From positions 14,683,122-14,747,121 of the forward strand of contig JAULJL010000024.1 in NCBI GenBank assembly GCA_030761205.1: DNA of 64,000 nt. The letters are read 5' to 3'. The DNA is from Fremontodendron californicum. Taxonomy: Eukaryota; Streptophyta; Magnoliopsida; Malvales; Malvaceae. Below the pieces are notes generated by a model that saw only the letters and a program-made list of their open reading frames with translations, was not told the origin of the DNA and ran no database searches. Positions within the stretch are counted from its first letter, which is position 1. Each line of letters begins with the position of its first letter. This document shows positions 1 through 11,884 of this stretch, one piece after another. The position numbers were made by a program, and so were the translations under genes.

Positions 1-1401
1 GTTTGTGGCTCAAAAGATGGTATTTATAGAGTTTTAAAACCCTGGGAACAAGTCTTTGCCGCACAAGTAAGCCTTGAGGCAGAAAAATCATGTTTTTGGC
101 CAGTTTTTTCGGTTTTCCCCGAATTATTGGCGCCTAAGCGCCGAGCATACTGCCTTGTATTTTTCTGCTGCATCGTCTCGCACTTCGTCAGCTGATTTGG
201 ATGACCATTTCTTGTCCGATTTGGACTTGTAAACTACCATTGGAGAGGTATTCAAGTAAAATTTAAAAGTTAAGTAGGAAGTTTCTTCAAATAAAGACTT
301 TAACATAATATTTTTCTTGCAACAAGCTCCAGAGGTCAAATCTGCCTTCTTGCTTTACAACCAGAAATTTATCTTTTTGACTCCTGAGTCTTCTTTCATC
401 TTGTGATTATGATTTTGTAAGTTTTTTACCATCATTATTGATATTTTTTGACTTCATTCTCTTTATTGTACCTAAAATTCAAAAACATAATATAAGTAAA
501 CAAGATAAAGATCGAAAACATAACAAAAACTAAAGGTAGAAAAGCATAAAATGTATATTTTATGAGCTTATCACTTTGATTAGATTTAATTTGTATTTTT
601 ATGAAGCTAAATCTGACATGTTCACTATTTTATTTTATTTTTATAGTTTTATCTCTATTTGTTTGGTAATGCTTATTGGAATAATCTCAAGTATTTCATG
701 AGGTTGGTTTCCAATTTGAATTTTTAATTTAATCATTTAAAAGTATAATATTTGCTTATTTTACTTTTTTCAAATTTGATTTCTTTCATCAAGTCCAATG
801 TAAATGGTCTATTGTCACTTCTTTGCTTACGAGTGAAATATTATAATTATTTTTTTTATAAAATTACAGTTTCAACTTTTTTTTTTTTTGTTCTCCAAAT
901 ATATAATTGTTGTAATATGCTTTGCATATATAGCTTTATGTAATAAAAAAAACTCTATCGATTTTGATAATATTGGAGCAACATACCTATCAGCTAATCC
1001 CTTTTTTCATTATCTTTCTGATGAGAGAATTAGATGAAGTGAGAATGAGGTGATGAGTCATTATCTTTGTGATAATGAGTCATTATCTTTAATAGATTTT
1101 AAGTTCTCTTTGCGACATATTCTAGGAATTATTTCTAATGCCATATTTTTATTAATGTCTCTTTTATCACATGGCTTGCTTTGTTTGAGATTATGATAGA
1201 AAAACTATGCTTATATTAATTGAAAGTTTTTACTATAGTTGTTAATTTTTTTATATTTTTATTTCATGATTTTTCTTTTTGTTATTATTTTTTACATTTA
1301 TTTACTAATTGCAAACCTCTATTTGTTTTATTTAATTAAAATCATGTTTATTTTTATATTTTTTAATATTATTTTTATGCATTTAGTCTTATACTTATCA
1401 T
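1..1401. other. AT-rich intergenic sequence, nothing recognised
   Basis: No coding region is supported. A 71-residue minus-strand open frame at 124-339 has no start context, splice partner or family match I can name. A short GC palindrome (GGCGC-CTAA-GCGCC, about 129-143) stands out from the AT-rich background and may belong to an old repeat. The remainder is poly-T/poly-A-rich sequence. Confidence 0.5.
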
Positions 1402-1438
1402 AAAAATAATCCGAGCATTGCACAGGATACAATCATAT
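1402..1438 (+). repeat. Possible decayed Helitron-type 3' hairpin
   Basis: The sequence reads CCGAGCATTGCACAGG, an imperfect palindrome resembling the short GC hairpin just inside plant Helitron 3' ends. The better-preserved version lies at 3914-3928. Where CTRR would be expected, this copy reads ATCATA, so the terminus is lost or this is only a look-alike. No matching 5' end was found. Confidence 0.25.
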
Positions 1439-2999
1439 TTGATTAAATATGATATCCAATCGAGTAATTGATGTAGTTAATCTCTAAATATAGAAAGAAA
1501 AATATTTAATTATTATTCTTCATTATTAAATTAATGAAATATATTATATTACTTTCAATATTCTATTTTCAATAATTTATAATTTATTAGGGATGATATT
1601 TAATATTTTTATTTAACAATATTTTATTTATTATTATATGTTTTTCTTCATTGATTTTTTTTCAAGTAAAATGGATAGTATAGACCACAAGAGTTCAAGT
1701 GAAGAAATTAAGAAGGATGATGATCAAAAGCTATCCAACAATACTATATCCAAAAAGATTAAAAAGAAACCAATATTTCGAAAGATGAAATATAATGTTA
1801 TTAGAAATTTTCCATTATCTTAGAAAAATAACTTTAATTAATATAATTGATTTGATATATAATGATTATAGGTACATGAAATATAATGAAATATATGTTT
1901 GAAAGATTGACATGTTTCCTTTAATTAATATAATAATTGATTTTATATATATATTTTTTAATTTAATTTTTTTTCTTTTTACTAATTTAACATAATTATT
2001 CACTTTTGATTAATGAATACTTATTATAAATAAGTTACTATTAAATTACCTTAATAATTTACTCTGAATTAATTTTAATTTTTGATTAAATTAATTGGTC
2101 AACATTAGATTTGTTTTTTTTTTTATCTTTCTCTTTTGTTTTTATACTATATATGTTTTCAATTGGTTGGAAAATAGAGCATTTTAAGTTACACCACCAT
2201 ATATAATAATATCAAAATATTATGTGAAAAGAATCCACCATTAAATCATCAATACGTGTTCTTATATATTTGTCTTATTTTATATATTTTTAAACAAAAT
2301 ATCGTTTAAAATTTTTATATTGGTGAGTAATGAAAGTTCAAAATAAGAACAAAGTTGATTATGTGCTAATAAACAGTAATTGAATTTTTCACCAAAGTTT
2401 TGGAATTAATTTTAAATTGCCTTATAAAATCGTCCTCTTTAATCTAAAAAGCTTTTATACATATGCTCTACAAATTTCTTCTATCATCTTCAATGCAAAA
2501 TTCAAATTGATTGAATGGGAAACCTATTTAATTCTTAATATTCTTTTAAATGTGACACTAAATCAATTCAAAATTATTTTTTTTATGGAAACCCATTAAT
2601 GTTAATTATGAATTTGGTTTAATAATTTTTTTCTCTTACTCGATTATAATCTATGATCATGAATTCTTTCCCTTCGTTACATGTGTTATTAATTGATGAT
2701 ATTAATAAATGTTCTTATTACATTAAGAAGTTCTTTGAGAATTCTTTCCCTTCTTTGCAAGTGTTATTATTTGTTAATCCATGAATTGTCCAATTATTTT
2801 TTATTTGCCAGTATTATTAATTTTATTTACTAAATCACAAACCTATATAATTTACTTAATATAATCAATATCTAAGTTTTAAATGACATAAAATCCTAAA
2901 TTCATAAAAAATCTACTTTTCTCATAATGTCTTATTTGATAATTATTTCAATTGCTATAGAGATTAAATTTTCAACTTTTGTTTTTCTTATAGTTTTCT

Positions 3000-3004
<5 letters not shown>
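1439..3004. other. AT-rich sequence without a supported gene
   Basis: Very AT-rich. A 61-residue lysine-rich open frame at 1638-1823 and a 60-residue frame at 2417-2599 lack family motifs and are not called. This stretch could be the body of the Helitron whose 3' end lies near 3938/8350, but no 5' TC terminus could be fixed. Confidence 0.4.

Positions 3005-3048
<44 letters not shown>
3005..3048. repeat. (TA)n microsatellite
   Basis: An uninterrupted TA dinucleotide run of about 44 bases. Shorter TA runs occur near 10943, 11432, 14768 and 26028. Confidence 0.95.
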
Positions 3049-3054
<6 letters not shown>

Positions 3055-3908
3055 CCTTATTTAATTGTATTTTGATTAATTTTTTCTTTAAAAAATCATG
3101 CCTAAAAAATGACTTGAGGAATGAAAATTTTAGAATACTAAATTAAATAATTATCACCATATACTCTTGAAAACAGTTAAAACTTAAAATTGAACAAAGA
3201 GTATAAACGACTTTTGTTCATATATAACTTTATAATGTTGATCCCATATTATATATGGTTTTGGACTTTCACTAGGTTTTCACATGGATAAAACTTTTGT
3301 TCGGCACACCTATATAACGTTATTTTCCTAACTAAATTTTAATTATTTTTTTAAAATAAAAAAAATTACACATTTGATTTGTCAAAACATCAAAAGAATT
3401 ATATGAGCTTCAAATAGAGATAATCTTATTTTTGAATGATATGATTTGATGAATAAAATTAGGTATTCACAATATGCAAATTAACAAAAAAATTATAATA
3501 TCGTAAAAATTATATTTAAAGGTTATAGAATAATTTCCCATAAAAAGTATGAAAAAATTTATGAAAAATTTATAAAATAATCAAGTATAGTAATGAAAAA
3601 TTATATTAATTGTTTGATTTCAAGAAAAAAAAAAAAACTTATAGAATAATCTCTCACTAAAAGAGTACGAAAAATTTTGTACACAAGATTGATTTTACGT
3701 GTAGCAAATTTCAACTTTTTGAAATCAAACATTGTTGAATTTTATTTAAATATCACTATTAGATGAGATACGATACATAAACATCTTTTTTTAAACTTTA
3801 TCGTAATTACATATTTACCTTCAATACTTATTTTACATTTAAATTTTTTATAATCTTATATAAAATTTATTAATAATATTATAATTAAATTTTTGTATAT
3901 ATAATTGT

Positions 3909-3938
3909 ATACTCGTGCATTGCAAGGGTTTAAAACTA
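3909..3938 (+). mobile_element. Helitron 3' terminus, interrupted by the CACTA element
   Basis: The imperfect hairpin CTCGTGC-ATT-GCAAGGG at 3912-3928 is followed by TTTAAAACTA. If the downstream CACTA element and one copy of its CTA duplication are removed, the sequence continues as ...AAAACTAG|TTTATAAC (8347 onward). That gives hairpin, short spacer, CTAG and a host T, the canonical Helitron 3' end. The Helitron's 5' boundary was not located. Confidence 0.6.
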
Positions 3939-3954
3939 CACTACAAAAGGACGT

Positions 3955-4745
3955 TAAATTAGCGACGGAATCATTACCGATGGGCATATTTCGTCGGTAA
4001 ATCAAATTTTCAGCGACGAAAACTAAACCATTACTGACGAAATTCCATGGGTAATGTTTTCCGTATTACCGATGAATTATTTGATCATTACAGACGGAAA
4101 TATTATATTACCGACGGAGTAGTAGCGGCCGTCTAATTCCGTCGGTAATTTTCGTTGAAAAAACTTTGGCGCGAATGGCCTAGATTCCCGCCGAAATATC
4201 ATCGACAGAATTACCACAATTACCGACGAAAATTTCGTCGGTAATAAAAGAGCACGGATTTTTATATTTGGTAATAAATTTTTATTATTACCAAATTAAT
4301 TTAAAAAATAATAATAAAATTGAACGATCAAAAACTATTACAGACTGAATATCCGTCGGTATTATGACTCTTCCGTCGATGATACATTTTCAGTCGGTAA
4401 TACATTACCGACAGAACATTTATATCATCGACGGAATTTGAATATTACCGACGGAATATCCGTCGGTAATACTATTTTACGGAATCTTATGCACAATAAA
4501 TGTAAATTTCAAATCTAAACGTTCAAAAAATATTACCGACGGAAAATCCGTCGATAATAGTTAGATTCCGTCGGTGAAAGCTTTTCAGTCGGTGATAATT
4601 CACGTATGAGGAATTTACCAAAGGAATTTTCGTGGGTAATACATTATCACCGACGGATGTAATTTGAATTCCCGCCCAAAGTTTTACCGACGGAATTTCT
4701 ATCGGTGATAATCCTATTCCGTCGGTGATAGTCTCGGGCATAAAT
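3955..4745. repeat. CACTA 5' subterminal repeat array
   Basis: Many copies of a 9-12 bp motif around ACCGACGGAA and its complement TTCCGTCGGTAAT occur in both orientations, often as back-to-back pairs forming small palindromes (for example around 4221-4245 and 4445-4470). These are the expected binding sites for the element's TnpA-like protein. Confidence 0.85.
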
Positions 4746-5610
4746 AAACCCCGAGACTTCTTCTTCTCCATTTTCTTTCTTTCTCTCATTCTTTCTTTCC
4801 CCCGCCGTCCGACCGTGCCCGTCGTCCGACCGTCCGCGCGCCACCAGCTGTCCGACCAATAGAATTCAGGTTTGATTAAAAATTGCTTGCTTTTTTTATA
4901 TTTATTTAAATATTTTAATTAATAAAATAATTGTTATATAATTATATAAATTGTGTAGTTTTGTTGATAATTTTAGATGTGTTGATAATTTGTGACATCA
5001 ATTTTAGATGTGTTGATAATTGTGTTGATAATTTTAGATGTGTTGATAATTATATAAATTGATGTTTAATTAATTTGTGACATCAATTCAATAAGGCATT
5101 TTATAAAAAAATTGGTGAATTTGTGACATCAATTCAATAAGTAATTGGTAAATTTTTTCAAAGTAAATATTTTATAAAAAATAAAAAATACATCAATAAA
5201 TAATTATATAAATTTTATTTATTATATTGACTGAATAAATAATTTGAAAACTTTTCAATAAAAAAATAAAAAAGTAAACTAAAAAATAAAAAAAATGAGA
5301 GAGTTAACAAAAATAAATAAATAAATAAATTTAAGTAAATAAATAAATTAATAGAAAAAAGTAAAAATGAAGAAAAAGAGTAAAAACGAAGAAAAAAAAT
5401 GACAATTGCTTAACTGCATTAGGTGCTATAGAATTCAAAGTGAACCTCAGCATAAAAAACATTAGATATTACAATAAATTGTATAATATGTTATTGTGAT
5501 TATTTATCGTTATTGTTCATTGTGATTTTTTTATTGTGTTATTCTATTTATTTATTAATAAATTTAATATTTATTAATAAATTTAATATTTATTGTTTTA
5601 TAAATAAAAT
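4746..5610 (+). promoter_or_regulatory. Probable leader and 5' intron of the CACTA gene
   Basis: A pyrimidine-rich stretch (4755-4802) followed by a GC-rich segment (4803-4856) and CAG|GTTTG near 4867-4872 looks like a 5' untranslated exon with a splice donor. The AT-rich sequence to about 5600 would then be a leader intron. It contains a roughly 20-bp tandem repeat, GATGTGTTGATAATT, several times at 4976-5055. The promoter itself is inferred, not seen. Confidence 0.35.
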
Positions 5611-7781
5611 GCGAGGAACAGTGCATAAAACTACTGGAAAGAAGAAACAGAGTTCTATGTGTGATGCATTTCGACCATCTGGAGGATCGTCCTCGGGGCA
5701 TGCTATACCAAAGTTGCCACCTGCGTCTTCTCCCTCCTTACGGCCTCCATCGAGACAGTTGCCGCCTTATTCGACTCCATCGCCACATACTCCATCTACA
5801 GTACCTTCATCGCCCCTGCACTGCCTCCGTCTATAGTGGATCCATCCAGATTGCCTCCCTCTACAGTGGCACCGTCCACATCAACTCCCGATCCACTGCC
5901 ACGGCCGACACTTACTCCGGCGACTCAGGCAAATCCCGCGTTACAGGCGTCTACGTCATCGCTGGATGAAATTTCACAGTTTTTACTTAATGAGCCAGCA
6001 CCTACGTATTTCGCGGATGATGGTACAGGGCAGCAGACAGAGGTACCTACATCACATCCTACGCCGTCTATCGGTACTGCCACTGAGCAGAGGAAACGAG
6101 GTAGAGGTCGGACGAAAGGATTACCGACACCAAGTAACAAGTTTCGACTGTCAATTGTTCAAAACACGTAAGTTAATAATATTTCGATAATTTAATTATT
6201 TGAGTAAAATAAATTATTGTCCACTAACACGTATCCTTGATTTTAGGACTTTCACGGAGAGTTGTGTAAAATCGACCATTTCCTCCATCATCAGACAACA
6301 CTATAACAGATTGTGGCCTACTTGGTCGAAGTTACCTGTTGACTTGAAACTGTCTATGTGGACTATATCTGAGGTATGATTTGGTTAAAAGTCAAATTAT
6401 AATTTAATTATGTTTAATACTATATATTAATTAATAATGTCTTATTGTAGAGAAAATGCCAGTGGCCTCCCGAGCAGACACCATTGGTTAGGAAATTATG
6501 GGAGGCCACGTGCAAGGATCGATTCAAGGACATGATGAATTTTGAGAGGGACAATGCCATGTCCTTCTTTCAAATGAATCGAATCGAAGACTGCAATGGT
6601 TACAGGTGTGATTGGATAGCAGTCGATATTTGGGATCAACTAATTAATAGCGTCCAGAGTACCGACGCTTAAAAAAAAAGGTCCCAAAAGGTCAAGAGTA
6701 ATAGGAACACGGAGAAAGATGGCAGCATTACAAAGCACACTAGTGGATCAGTTCCTTTTCCAGTTATCGGTGAAAGGATGGTAAGATTAATTTTTGTTTT
6801 ACAAGTTATTGTTTCAAAGTTTTATCAACTTAACTCAAAATTTTTATTGGTTTAACATGATTTCTCTCTTCTTTAATTTTGTAGTCACAAGAGTTGTAGC
6901 GCAACGTGACTTTCCTAGAACTGTTTAACAAAACCCATAAACGTGCAAAGGGTCAGGGTGATTACGTAGACAACAAGTCTAAAGCTGTAACTGTAAGTAT
7001 TTAACTTTATCAATATTTTATATATTTCATTAATTGATTATACCAGATCTTTGTGTTTATGTACGTGTTCATTACAATGTCACATATTAATTGTTTATAT
7101 ATTTAAATATTTGTTATTGTAGCAAAATTATACTGCTTCGTTGCAGCAAAAATATAGGGATGATACTTCTTCATATCCTGATTTCGACCCTCAGTCCTGG
7201 TTTAATGCTATTGGAGACATCGAGACTATGCAGACGCATGTTTATGGGTTTGGAATGAGACCGAAGAGAGGGCAAATTTTCGATCCACCCGGCAGTCACC
7301 AAAGTTCAGATGCAGCCAGTTACGCTCCATGTGATCTTAGTACTACACAGCAGCCGATAGCAGTGCGTCTGAGGACTATCACGCATTGAGGTCCGATGTC
7401 TCCCAAATTCAGACCTCAATCGTGAGACTTGAGAATATTGTGACGAGCTGGAATACGATAATCACATCTTTACTGCAGTCACAGATAGCAGCTGCATTAG
7501 GCGGGATCGGAACTCAGGTTGCCGGGCTCAGTGCTGCCTTAGGCATGGGTGTTGGATCGAGTACTGCCGGAGTCGGTGCTGGATTGAGTGCTGCCGGAGT
7601 CGGTGTTGCTGGAGGCATGGCTGCTGGACTAGGATTGAGTGTTGCCGGTGCTGGAGTGAGTGTTGTCGGAGTCGATGCTGTCGTAGGCATAGGTGCTGTC
7701 CAAGGATTGAGTGCTATCGGAGGTGATGCCGGAGGCAATGCAGAGGTAGACAGTGAAGCCGATGACAACAGTACCTCATGA
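5611..7781 (+). pseudogene. Decayed TnpA-like gene of the CACTA element (Ptta/En/Spm type)
   Basis: This is a spliced transposon gene broken by mutations. The first block (5611-5835) and the second (5836-6168) are the same Pro/Ser/Thr-rich N-terminal region in two frames, so a frameshift lies near 5800-5830. Introns with GT-AG ends fit at about 6169-6245, 6374-6450 and 6781-6884, and again before 7122. The core (about 6246-6373 plus 6451-6672) has the Trp/Arg-rich pattern (RLWPTWSKLP, KCQWPP, KLWEAT) of the plant En/Spm accessory transposase family. In-frame stops occur at 6670-6672 and in the exon starting near 6885. The 7141 block (DPQSWFNAIG, HVYGFGMRP) continues the family pattern, and a second frameshift lies near 7320-7340. 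The C-terminal block (7386-7781) is a coiled-coil-like start followed by Gly/Ala/Val-rich repeats. The protein probably bound the subterminal repeats; it cannot be made intact now. Confidence 0.75.
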
Positions 7782-7959
7782 TGAGTTCTTTTTTTTTTTT
7801 ATTCGAGAGATACATTTGAATATTTTTTATTTATATTTTTAGGATTTCATTTTATTTTTTATGGTGTAATTATATAAAATTTTTATTTTATTTTTAAATC
7901 TTTTTAATAATTTATTTTTTAAATATTTATTATAAATATTTTTTTTTCCAAAAAATTAA

Positions 7960-8338
7960 TTACCGACGGATTAATCCGTCGGTAATGCACATTTATCGAC
8001 GGAATATTTCGTCGGTATTTTATCATTACCGACCAAATTCATCCGTCGGTAAATCAATAACCGACAGAACTATTCCGTCGGTGGTCAAATAATATCGACG
8101 GAAACTTTCGTTGGTACAATTTCGTCACTAATTAAAACAATACCGACGGAATATTCCGTTGGTAAAAATTCGTCGGTAAATTTCTTTACCGAATGATTTT
8201 TTTTTTACCGACTGAATTAATACCACTGACTTAAGTATCAGTGACGGATATCTCCGACGAAATATTTCGTCGATAAAACGCATCACCGACGAAAAACAGA
8301 CGTTTACGAACATATTATTCCGTCGGTAAAAATCCATC
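7960..8338. repeat. CACTA 3' subterminal repeat array
   Basis: The TTACCGACGGA / TCCGTCGGTAA motif recurs throughout, in both orientations, mirroring the array at the element's other end. It stops just inside the terminal TTGTAGTG. Confidence 0.85.
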
Positions 8339-8350
8339 TTGTAGTGCTAG

Positions 8351-8944
8351 TTTATAACAAAACTTAAAACTATTATTCAGATTTGTTTACGCTACATACT
8401 CGCCAATGAAATAGAGACATGTGGTGAAATTAAGGGTGACATTGCATTGAAAAATGATGTGGCATTTAGGAAAAATTAATTAAATAAATGCATATGGCTA
8501 ATTTTAATTTATAAATTGGCCAATTGCTATTTTATTTAACACCAGGGATATTACGAGGATTACTTTCTCCTCGGCCTGAAAAATTATAGGTAAAATAATA
8601 ACAAAACAGCTGAGAATAACAGTAAAAAATTAATCAAACTGCACGGATTGAGCGGACACATACAAATCATCAATGTCAAGTGTTTCATTGCTTTTATCTA
8701 CGGACTGCTCAGTACTTTCCTTCGACCGATCTAGAAATAAAGTCAAACATTCAAAGGGTGAATTTTAAAAAAAATTTACTTTGAAATCCAGAACTACACA
8801 TCCGGTCGCATCAAATTGATGTAATTGAAGATAACTTTACACATGACCTGATTTCTCACTGATTCCAACCAAAATTCAATCCAAGTCGAGTATATTGGGC
8901 TGGAATTTTTCTTTAAAAAAGAAAAAGGAAAAACGTTACTATAA
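8351..8944. other. Unassigned sequence between CACTA and the next Helitron-like copy
   Basis: No supported gene. The base composition is less extreme than on either side and the sequence holds several GC-moderate stretches (8640-8730), possibly captured or old host sequence. I recognise nothing in it. Confidence 0.4.
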
Positions 8945-9960
8945 CTAGATAGATATCCGTATTTTGCTTCGAATATGTTATTGAATTTATATTGATATTT
9001 TATAATAAATTTGAAAGATAATAAAATAAGAGGAATAAAGATAGTTTAAAAAATAGTAACTCTTATCCTTATATGACATCTGATATAAAAATGAGAGTTA
9101 TTTGAATATGATCAATTATATTCGGTAATTTCAGGCACAATATAATTATACGATACGAACATAACATGAGAAAAATAATTAAAACACGACATGATACGAA
9201 AAATGACATGAATACGACACAAATACACGAATGTGTCAAAATCTACATAAAATGAATTACTGACGTATCAAAATTTATATAAATATATAATACCTTGAAT
9301 ACTACTATAATAGGAAAAATAATACGAATATGATGACACGCGACACAAAATGGGAAGTTTTTGAATAATGTCAATTAGACTTGGCAATTTTGAATACAAT
9401 ATGATTATACGACATGAACACAACATGAAAAAAATAATTAAAACATGACACGAAAAATAACATGAATACGACACAAATACACGAACGTGCCAAAATTTAC
9501 ATAAAATGAATTATTAACGTGTAAAAATTTATATAAATTTATAATACTTTAAACACACGATAAAATAACACGAACATATTACGAACATATAAATTTTTTC
9601 TAAATTGAATCATTACGGAAAATTATGCAAAATATGGAATGAATTGAGACACGACACGAACACACAAAATTTTTTCTAAATTGAATCACCATGACAAACT
9701 ATGCAAAATATTTGGATGAATTGAAACAAGACGAACACATAAAAAAATAATTAAAATACGATACGATACAAAAATAACATTAACACAACACAAATACACG
9801 AACGTGACAAACTCTACATAAAACGAATTATTAACATGTAAAAATTTATATAAATTTATAATACTTTGAACACACGGAAAAATAACACGAATACAAATAC
9901 AACACGAAAAATAACATGAATATGATACGAAGAAACGAATGTATCAAAATCTACATAAAC
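8945..9960 (-). mobile_element. Helitron-like copy 1 (minus orientation)
   Basis: Read on the minus strand, this copy ends ...GATATCTATCTAG followed by T at 8945-8944, a Helitron-like CTAG terminus. A weak hairpin-like segment (CGAAGCAAAATACGG) sits where the GC hairpin lies in the copies ending at 12825 and 14347. The next 180 bases inward match those two copies closely (the AATTCAATAACAT block, the poly-T/ATCTTT block, the TAACTCTCA block). Further in are many diverged repeats of a GTGTCGTGTT/TTCGTGTTATTTTT theme. No coding capacity is visible. The 5' end is not defined. Confidence 0.5.
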
Positions 9961-9998
9961 CTAAAATCATTTAAAAATCAGCCCTAAATCGGTCCAAT

Positions 9999-10112
9999 AA
10001 AATGACCTAATTAACCCTAAAAATATTGATTAAGTCATTGCTTAGTTGGCTATTAAAATGATCTAATTAACCTTAAAACATTGATTAATGCCATTGCTTA
10101 GTTGGCAATTTA
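9999..10112. repeat. Two-copy tandem duplication, about 55 bp
   Basis: The unit AAAATGACCTAATTAACC...TTGCTTAGTTGGC occurs twice in a row with a few differences. Nothing around it suggests a function. Confidence 0.8.
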
Positions 10113-10365
10113 TCAAGTTTTCAATTTCTCTAATTCTTGTCTCTCATTGATTTAGGGGATTGCTTTTAAGGTTTGTTATACATTTCTCATTTTTCAAATC
10201 AAAAAAATCTTGCCCTTTTTTTCTACTTTCTTACCAAATCTATAAATTACTTAAAAGTTATCCCAATTTATTGTTTTTAATTGGGGGAATTGTTTTATTT
10301 TGACTTGCCACGCAGCAAGGCAAGGCTTTTTTTTAAAAAAAAAAATAATAAGAAAAAAAAAATGA

Positions 10366-11880
10366 AAAGCTGAGTGGCAGCTGGATCTTGGGCTCGGTAA
10401 CAATTGTGACTGGCCTGGGTTCGAGTGCACCCGGTAACAATTGTGAAAGGTCTGGCCACTGAGATTATATCCTTGGGCATCAATAGAGGTGGTAATTGGG
10501 CGGGTTCGGGCCCATCCGGGTTTGGGTTCGGTCTGGGTTCGGATATGTTTTACATCATTTTATTTTATTTTATATTAGTAATTTAAATATTTATATCTAA
10601 AAACAAATTATTAATTTATTATTAATTTCATACTTTTGCTATTATATGATATTTTTAATTATATTTATTTTTTTAAATTAATATTTGTTAGCACCAAAAG
10701 AATAAGAAATTAATTTGTTATATAAAATCAAATTTTGAAACAATTTATTATAAAAATATGATATATTATAAATTAATCATATTGATATTTAAAATAATTG
10801 ACTTGATGAACCCGAATTTCAAATATAAATACATTATAATTTATATTCACTATAAAATAAAAAACTTTTAAAAATAAATCCTGACCTTCATCAATTCGTT
10901 TATATACTTATAAAATGCAAAAATTTTATGCTTATAGTCAAGATATATATATATATATATATATATCTATCGAGTACTTATATTTTTTTCATCAATATAA
11001 AGTATAAATTATAAAGTAGTACTAAAAAAATATAATTTATATTTAAATTATACGTAATAAATATATAATTAATATGATTATTTATTAATATGTAATAAAT
11101 ATAGCAAAAATCAAAAGGCCATAAAACCCAAAACCCTATTAAACCCACCCGCTAAAATAAAATCCCATGAAAGCCATAATCCAATTAAACTCATCCTAAC
11201 CTAACCGTATAAGTATAACCCAAAAGGCCAAAATAATTGAATTATTGTCAATTTTTTTTACCCTTAAAGAATAAATGAATTATTGTCAAATTTTTTTTCA
11301 CATCTCTAAAATTTTCAAAAATTTAAAATATTTAGATTGTAAATTCATCATGATATGAGACGTTAAAGTTATAACTTATAAGTACAAAATATAATTTACT
11401 TTTTGATAAAATTATTATTTCATCATCATCATATATATATATAATATATTAAATTTTAATTAAATTATTAAAAAAAATTTGAATAAAATTAATAATTAAA
11501 GTTATTGCTTTGTAAAAAAAAATAATAATTGCAAGTTGATTATTTTTATTTTTAGTATTAAATTCGAGTTCAGGTTCGGGCCGGTCTCGGGTTCGGGTCC
11601 ATTCGGGTTCGGGCTCATTCGGGTTCGGGCCCATTCGGGTTCGGGTCCATTCGGGTTCGGGCCCATTCGGGTTCGGGTTTTTGACTTTTTGGTCAAATCG
11701 GGTTTGGACGGGTTCGGGTTCGGGTTTTTCTGGGCGGGTTTTCGGGTTCGGGTTCATTTTGCCACCTTTAGGCATCAATTAGAGGCACCCCGGCTTAGTG
11801 GGGGTCGAGGGATTGCAGTGCCTCCCGAGTTTGGTTAAGGAGGGCTGGGTTCTTAGACATAAATAAAAAATAAAAAAAAT
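10366..11880 (+). mobile_element. SINE-like retroposon split by a hAT element
   Basis: The left part (10366-10483) contains GGGTTCGAGTGCACCC, a good match to a pol III box B (GGTTCGANNCC), about 50 bases after a poorer box-A-like segment. The right part (11779-11865) is GC-moderate and ends in an A-rich tail (ATAAATAAAAAATAAAAAAAA) at 11860-11880. Removing the hAT insertion and one copy of its GGCATCAA duplication gives a unit of roughly 210 bases with SINE proportions. No target duplication of the SINE itself is clear, so this is a candidate only. Confidence 0.4.
10484..11770 (+). mobile_element. Non-autonomous hAT element A (1287 bp)
   Basis: Termini TAGAGGTGGTAATTG at 10484 and CATTTTGCCACCTTTA at 11770 form imperfect terminal inverted repeats. 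They are flanked by the perfect 8-bp duplication GGCATCAA (10476-10483 and 11771-11778); 8 bp is the hAT hallmark. The interior is AT-rich and non-coding. The right end carries a 16-bp tandem array (GGTTCGGGCCCATTCG type, about 11573-11675), and the left end a short G-rich version. The open frames in the array are artefacts of the repeat. Element B (25610-27187) is a near copy in the opposite orientation. Confidence 0.88.
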
Positions 11881-11884
11881 TTAT

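Larger units (their letters stand above)
3939..8346 (+). mobile_element. CACTA (En/Spm-like) DNA transposon, 4408 bp
   Basis: The element begins CACTACAAAA at 3939 and ends TTGTAGTG at 8346. The 3-bp target duplication CTA is present on both sides (3936-3938 and 8347-8349). Both ends are packed with ACCGACGGA/TCCGTCGGT subterminal repeats in both orientations, as in En/Spm-type elements where a TnpA-like protein binds. Inside is one decayed gene with similarity to the plant En/Spm accessory transposase family. No open frame resembles the larger TnpD/TNP2-type transposase, so the element appears non-autonomous. Terminal structure and duplication are intact, which suggests a fairly recent insertion compared with the Helitron it entered. 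Confidence 0.93.

Noticed and set aside
124..339. 71-codon minus-strand frame
   Set aside because: No recognisable domain, splice context or neighbouring exon; could be chance or an old repeat.
1638..1823. 61-codon lysine-rich plus-strand frame
   Set aside because: Low complexity in AT-rich DNA; no family resemblance.
10366..10483. Possible functional tRNA gene from the box-B-like motif
   Set aside because: No cloverleaf, acceptor stem or anticodon arm could be formed; a SINE head fits better.
11449..11838. Overlapping frames on both strands rich in PNPNGPEPEW or GSGPFGFG repeats
   Set aside because: Generated by the 16-bp hAT array; the same happens at 25544-25957 and 26867-27232. Not genes.
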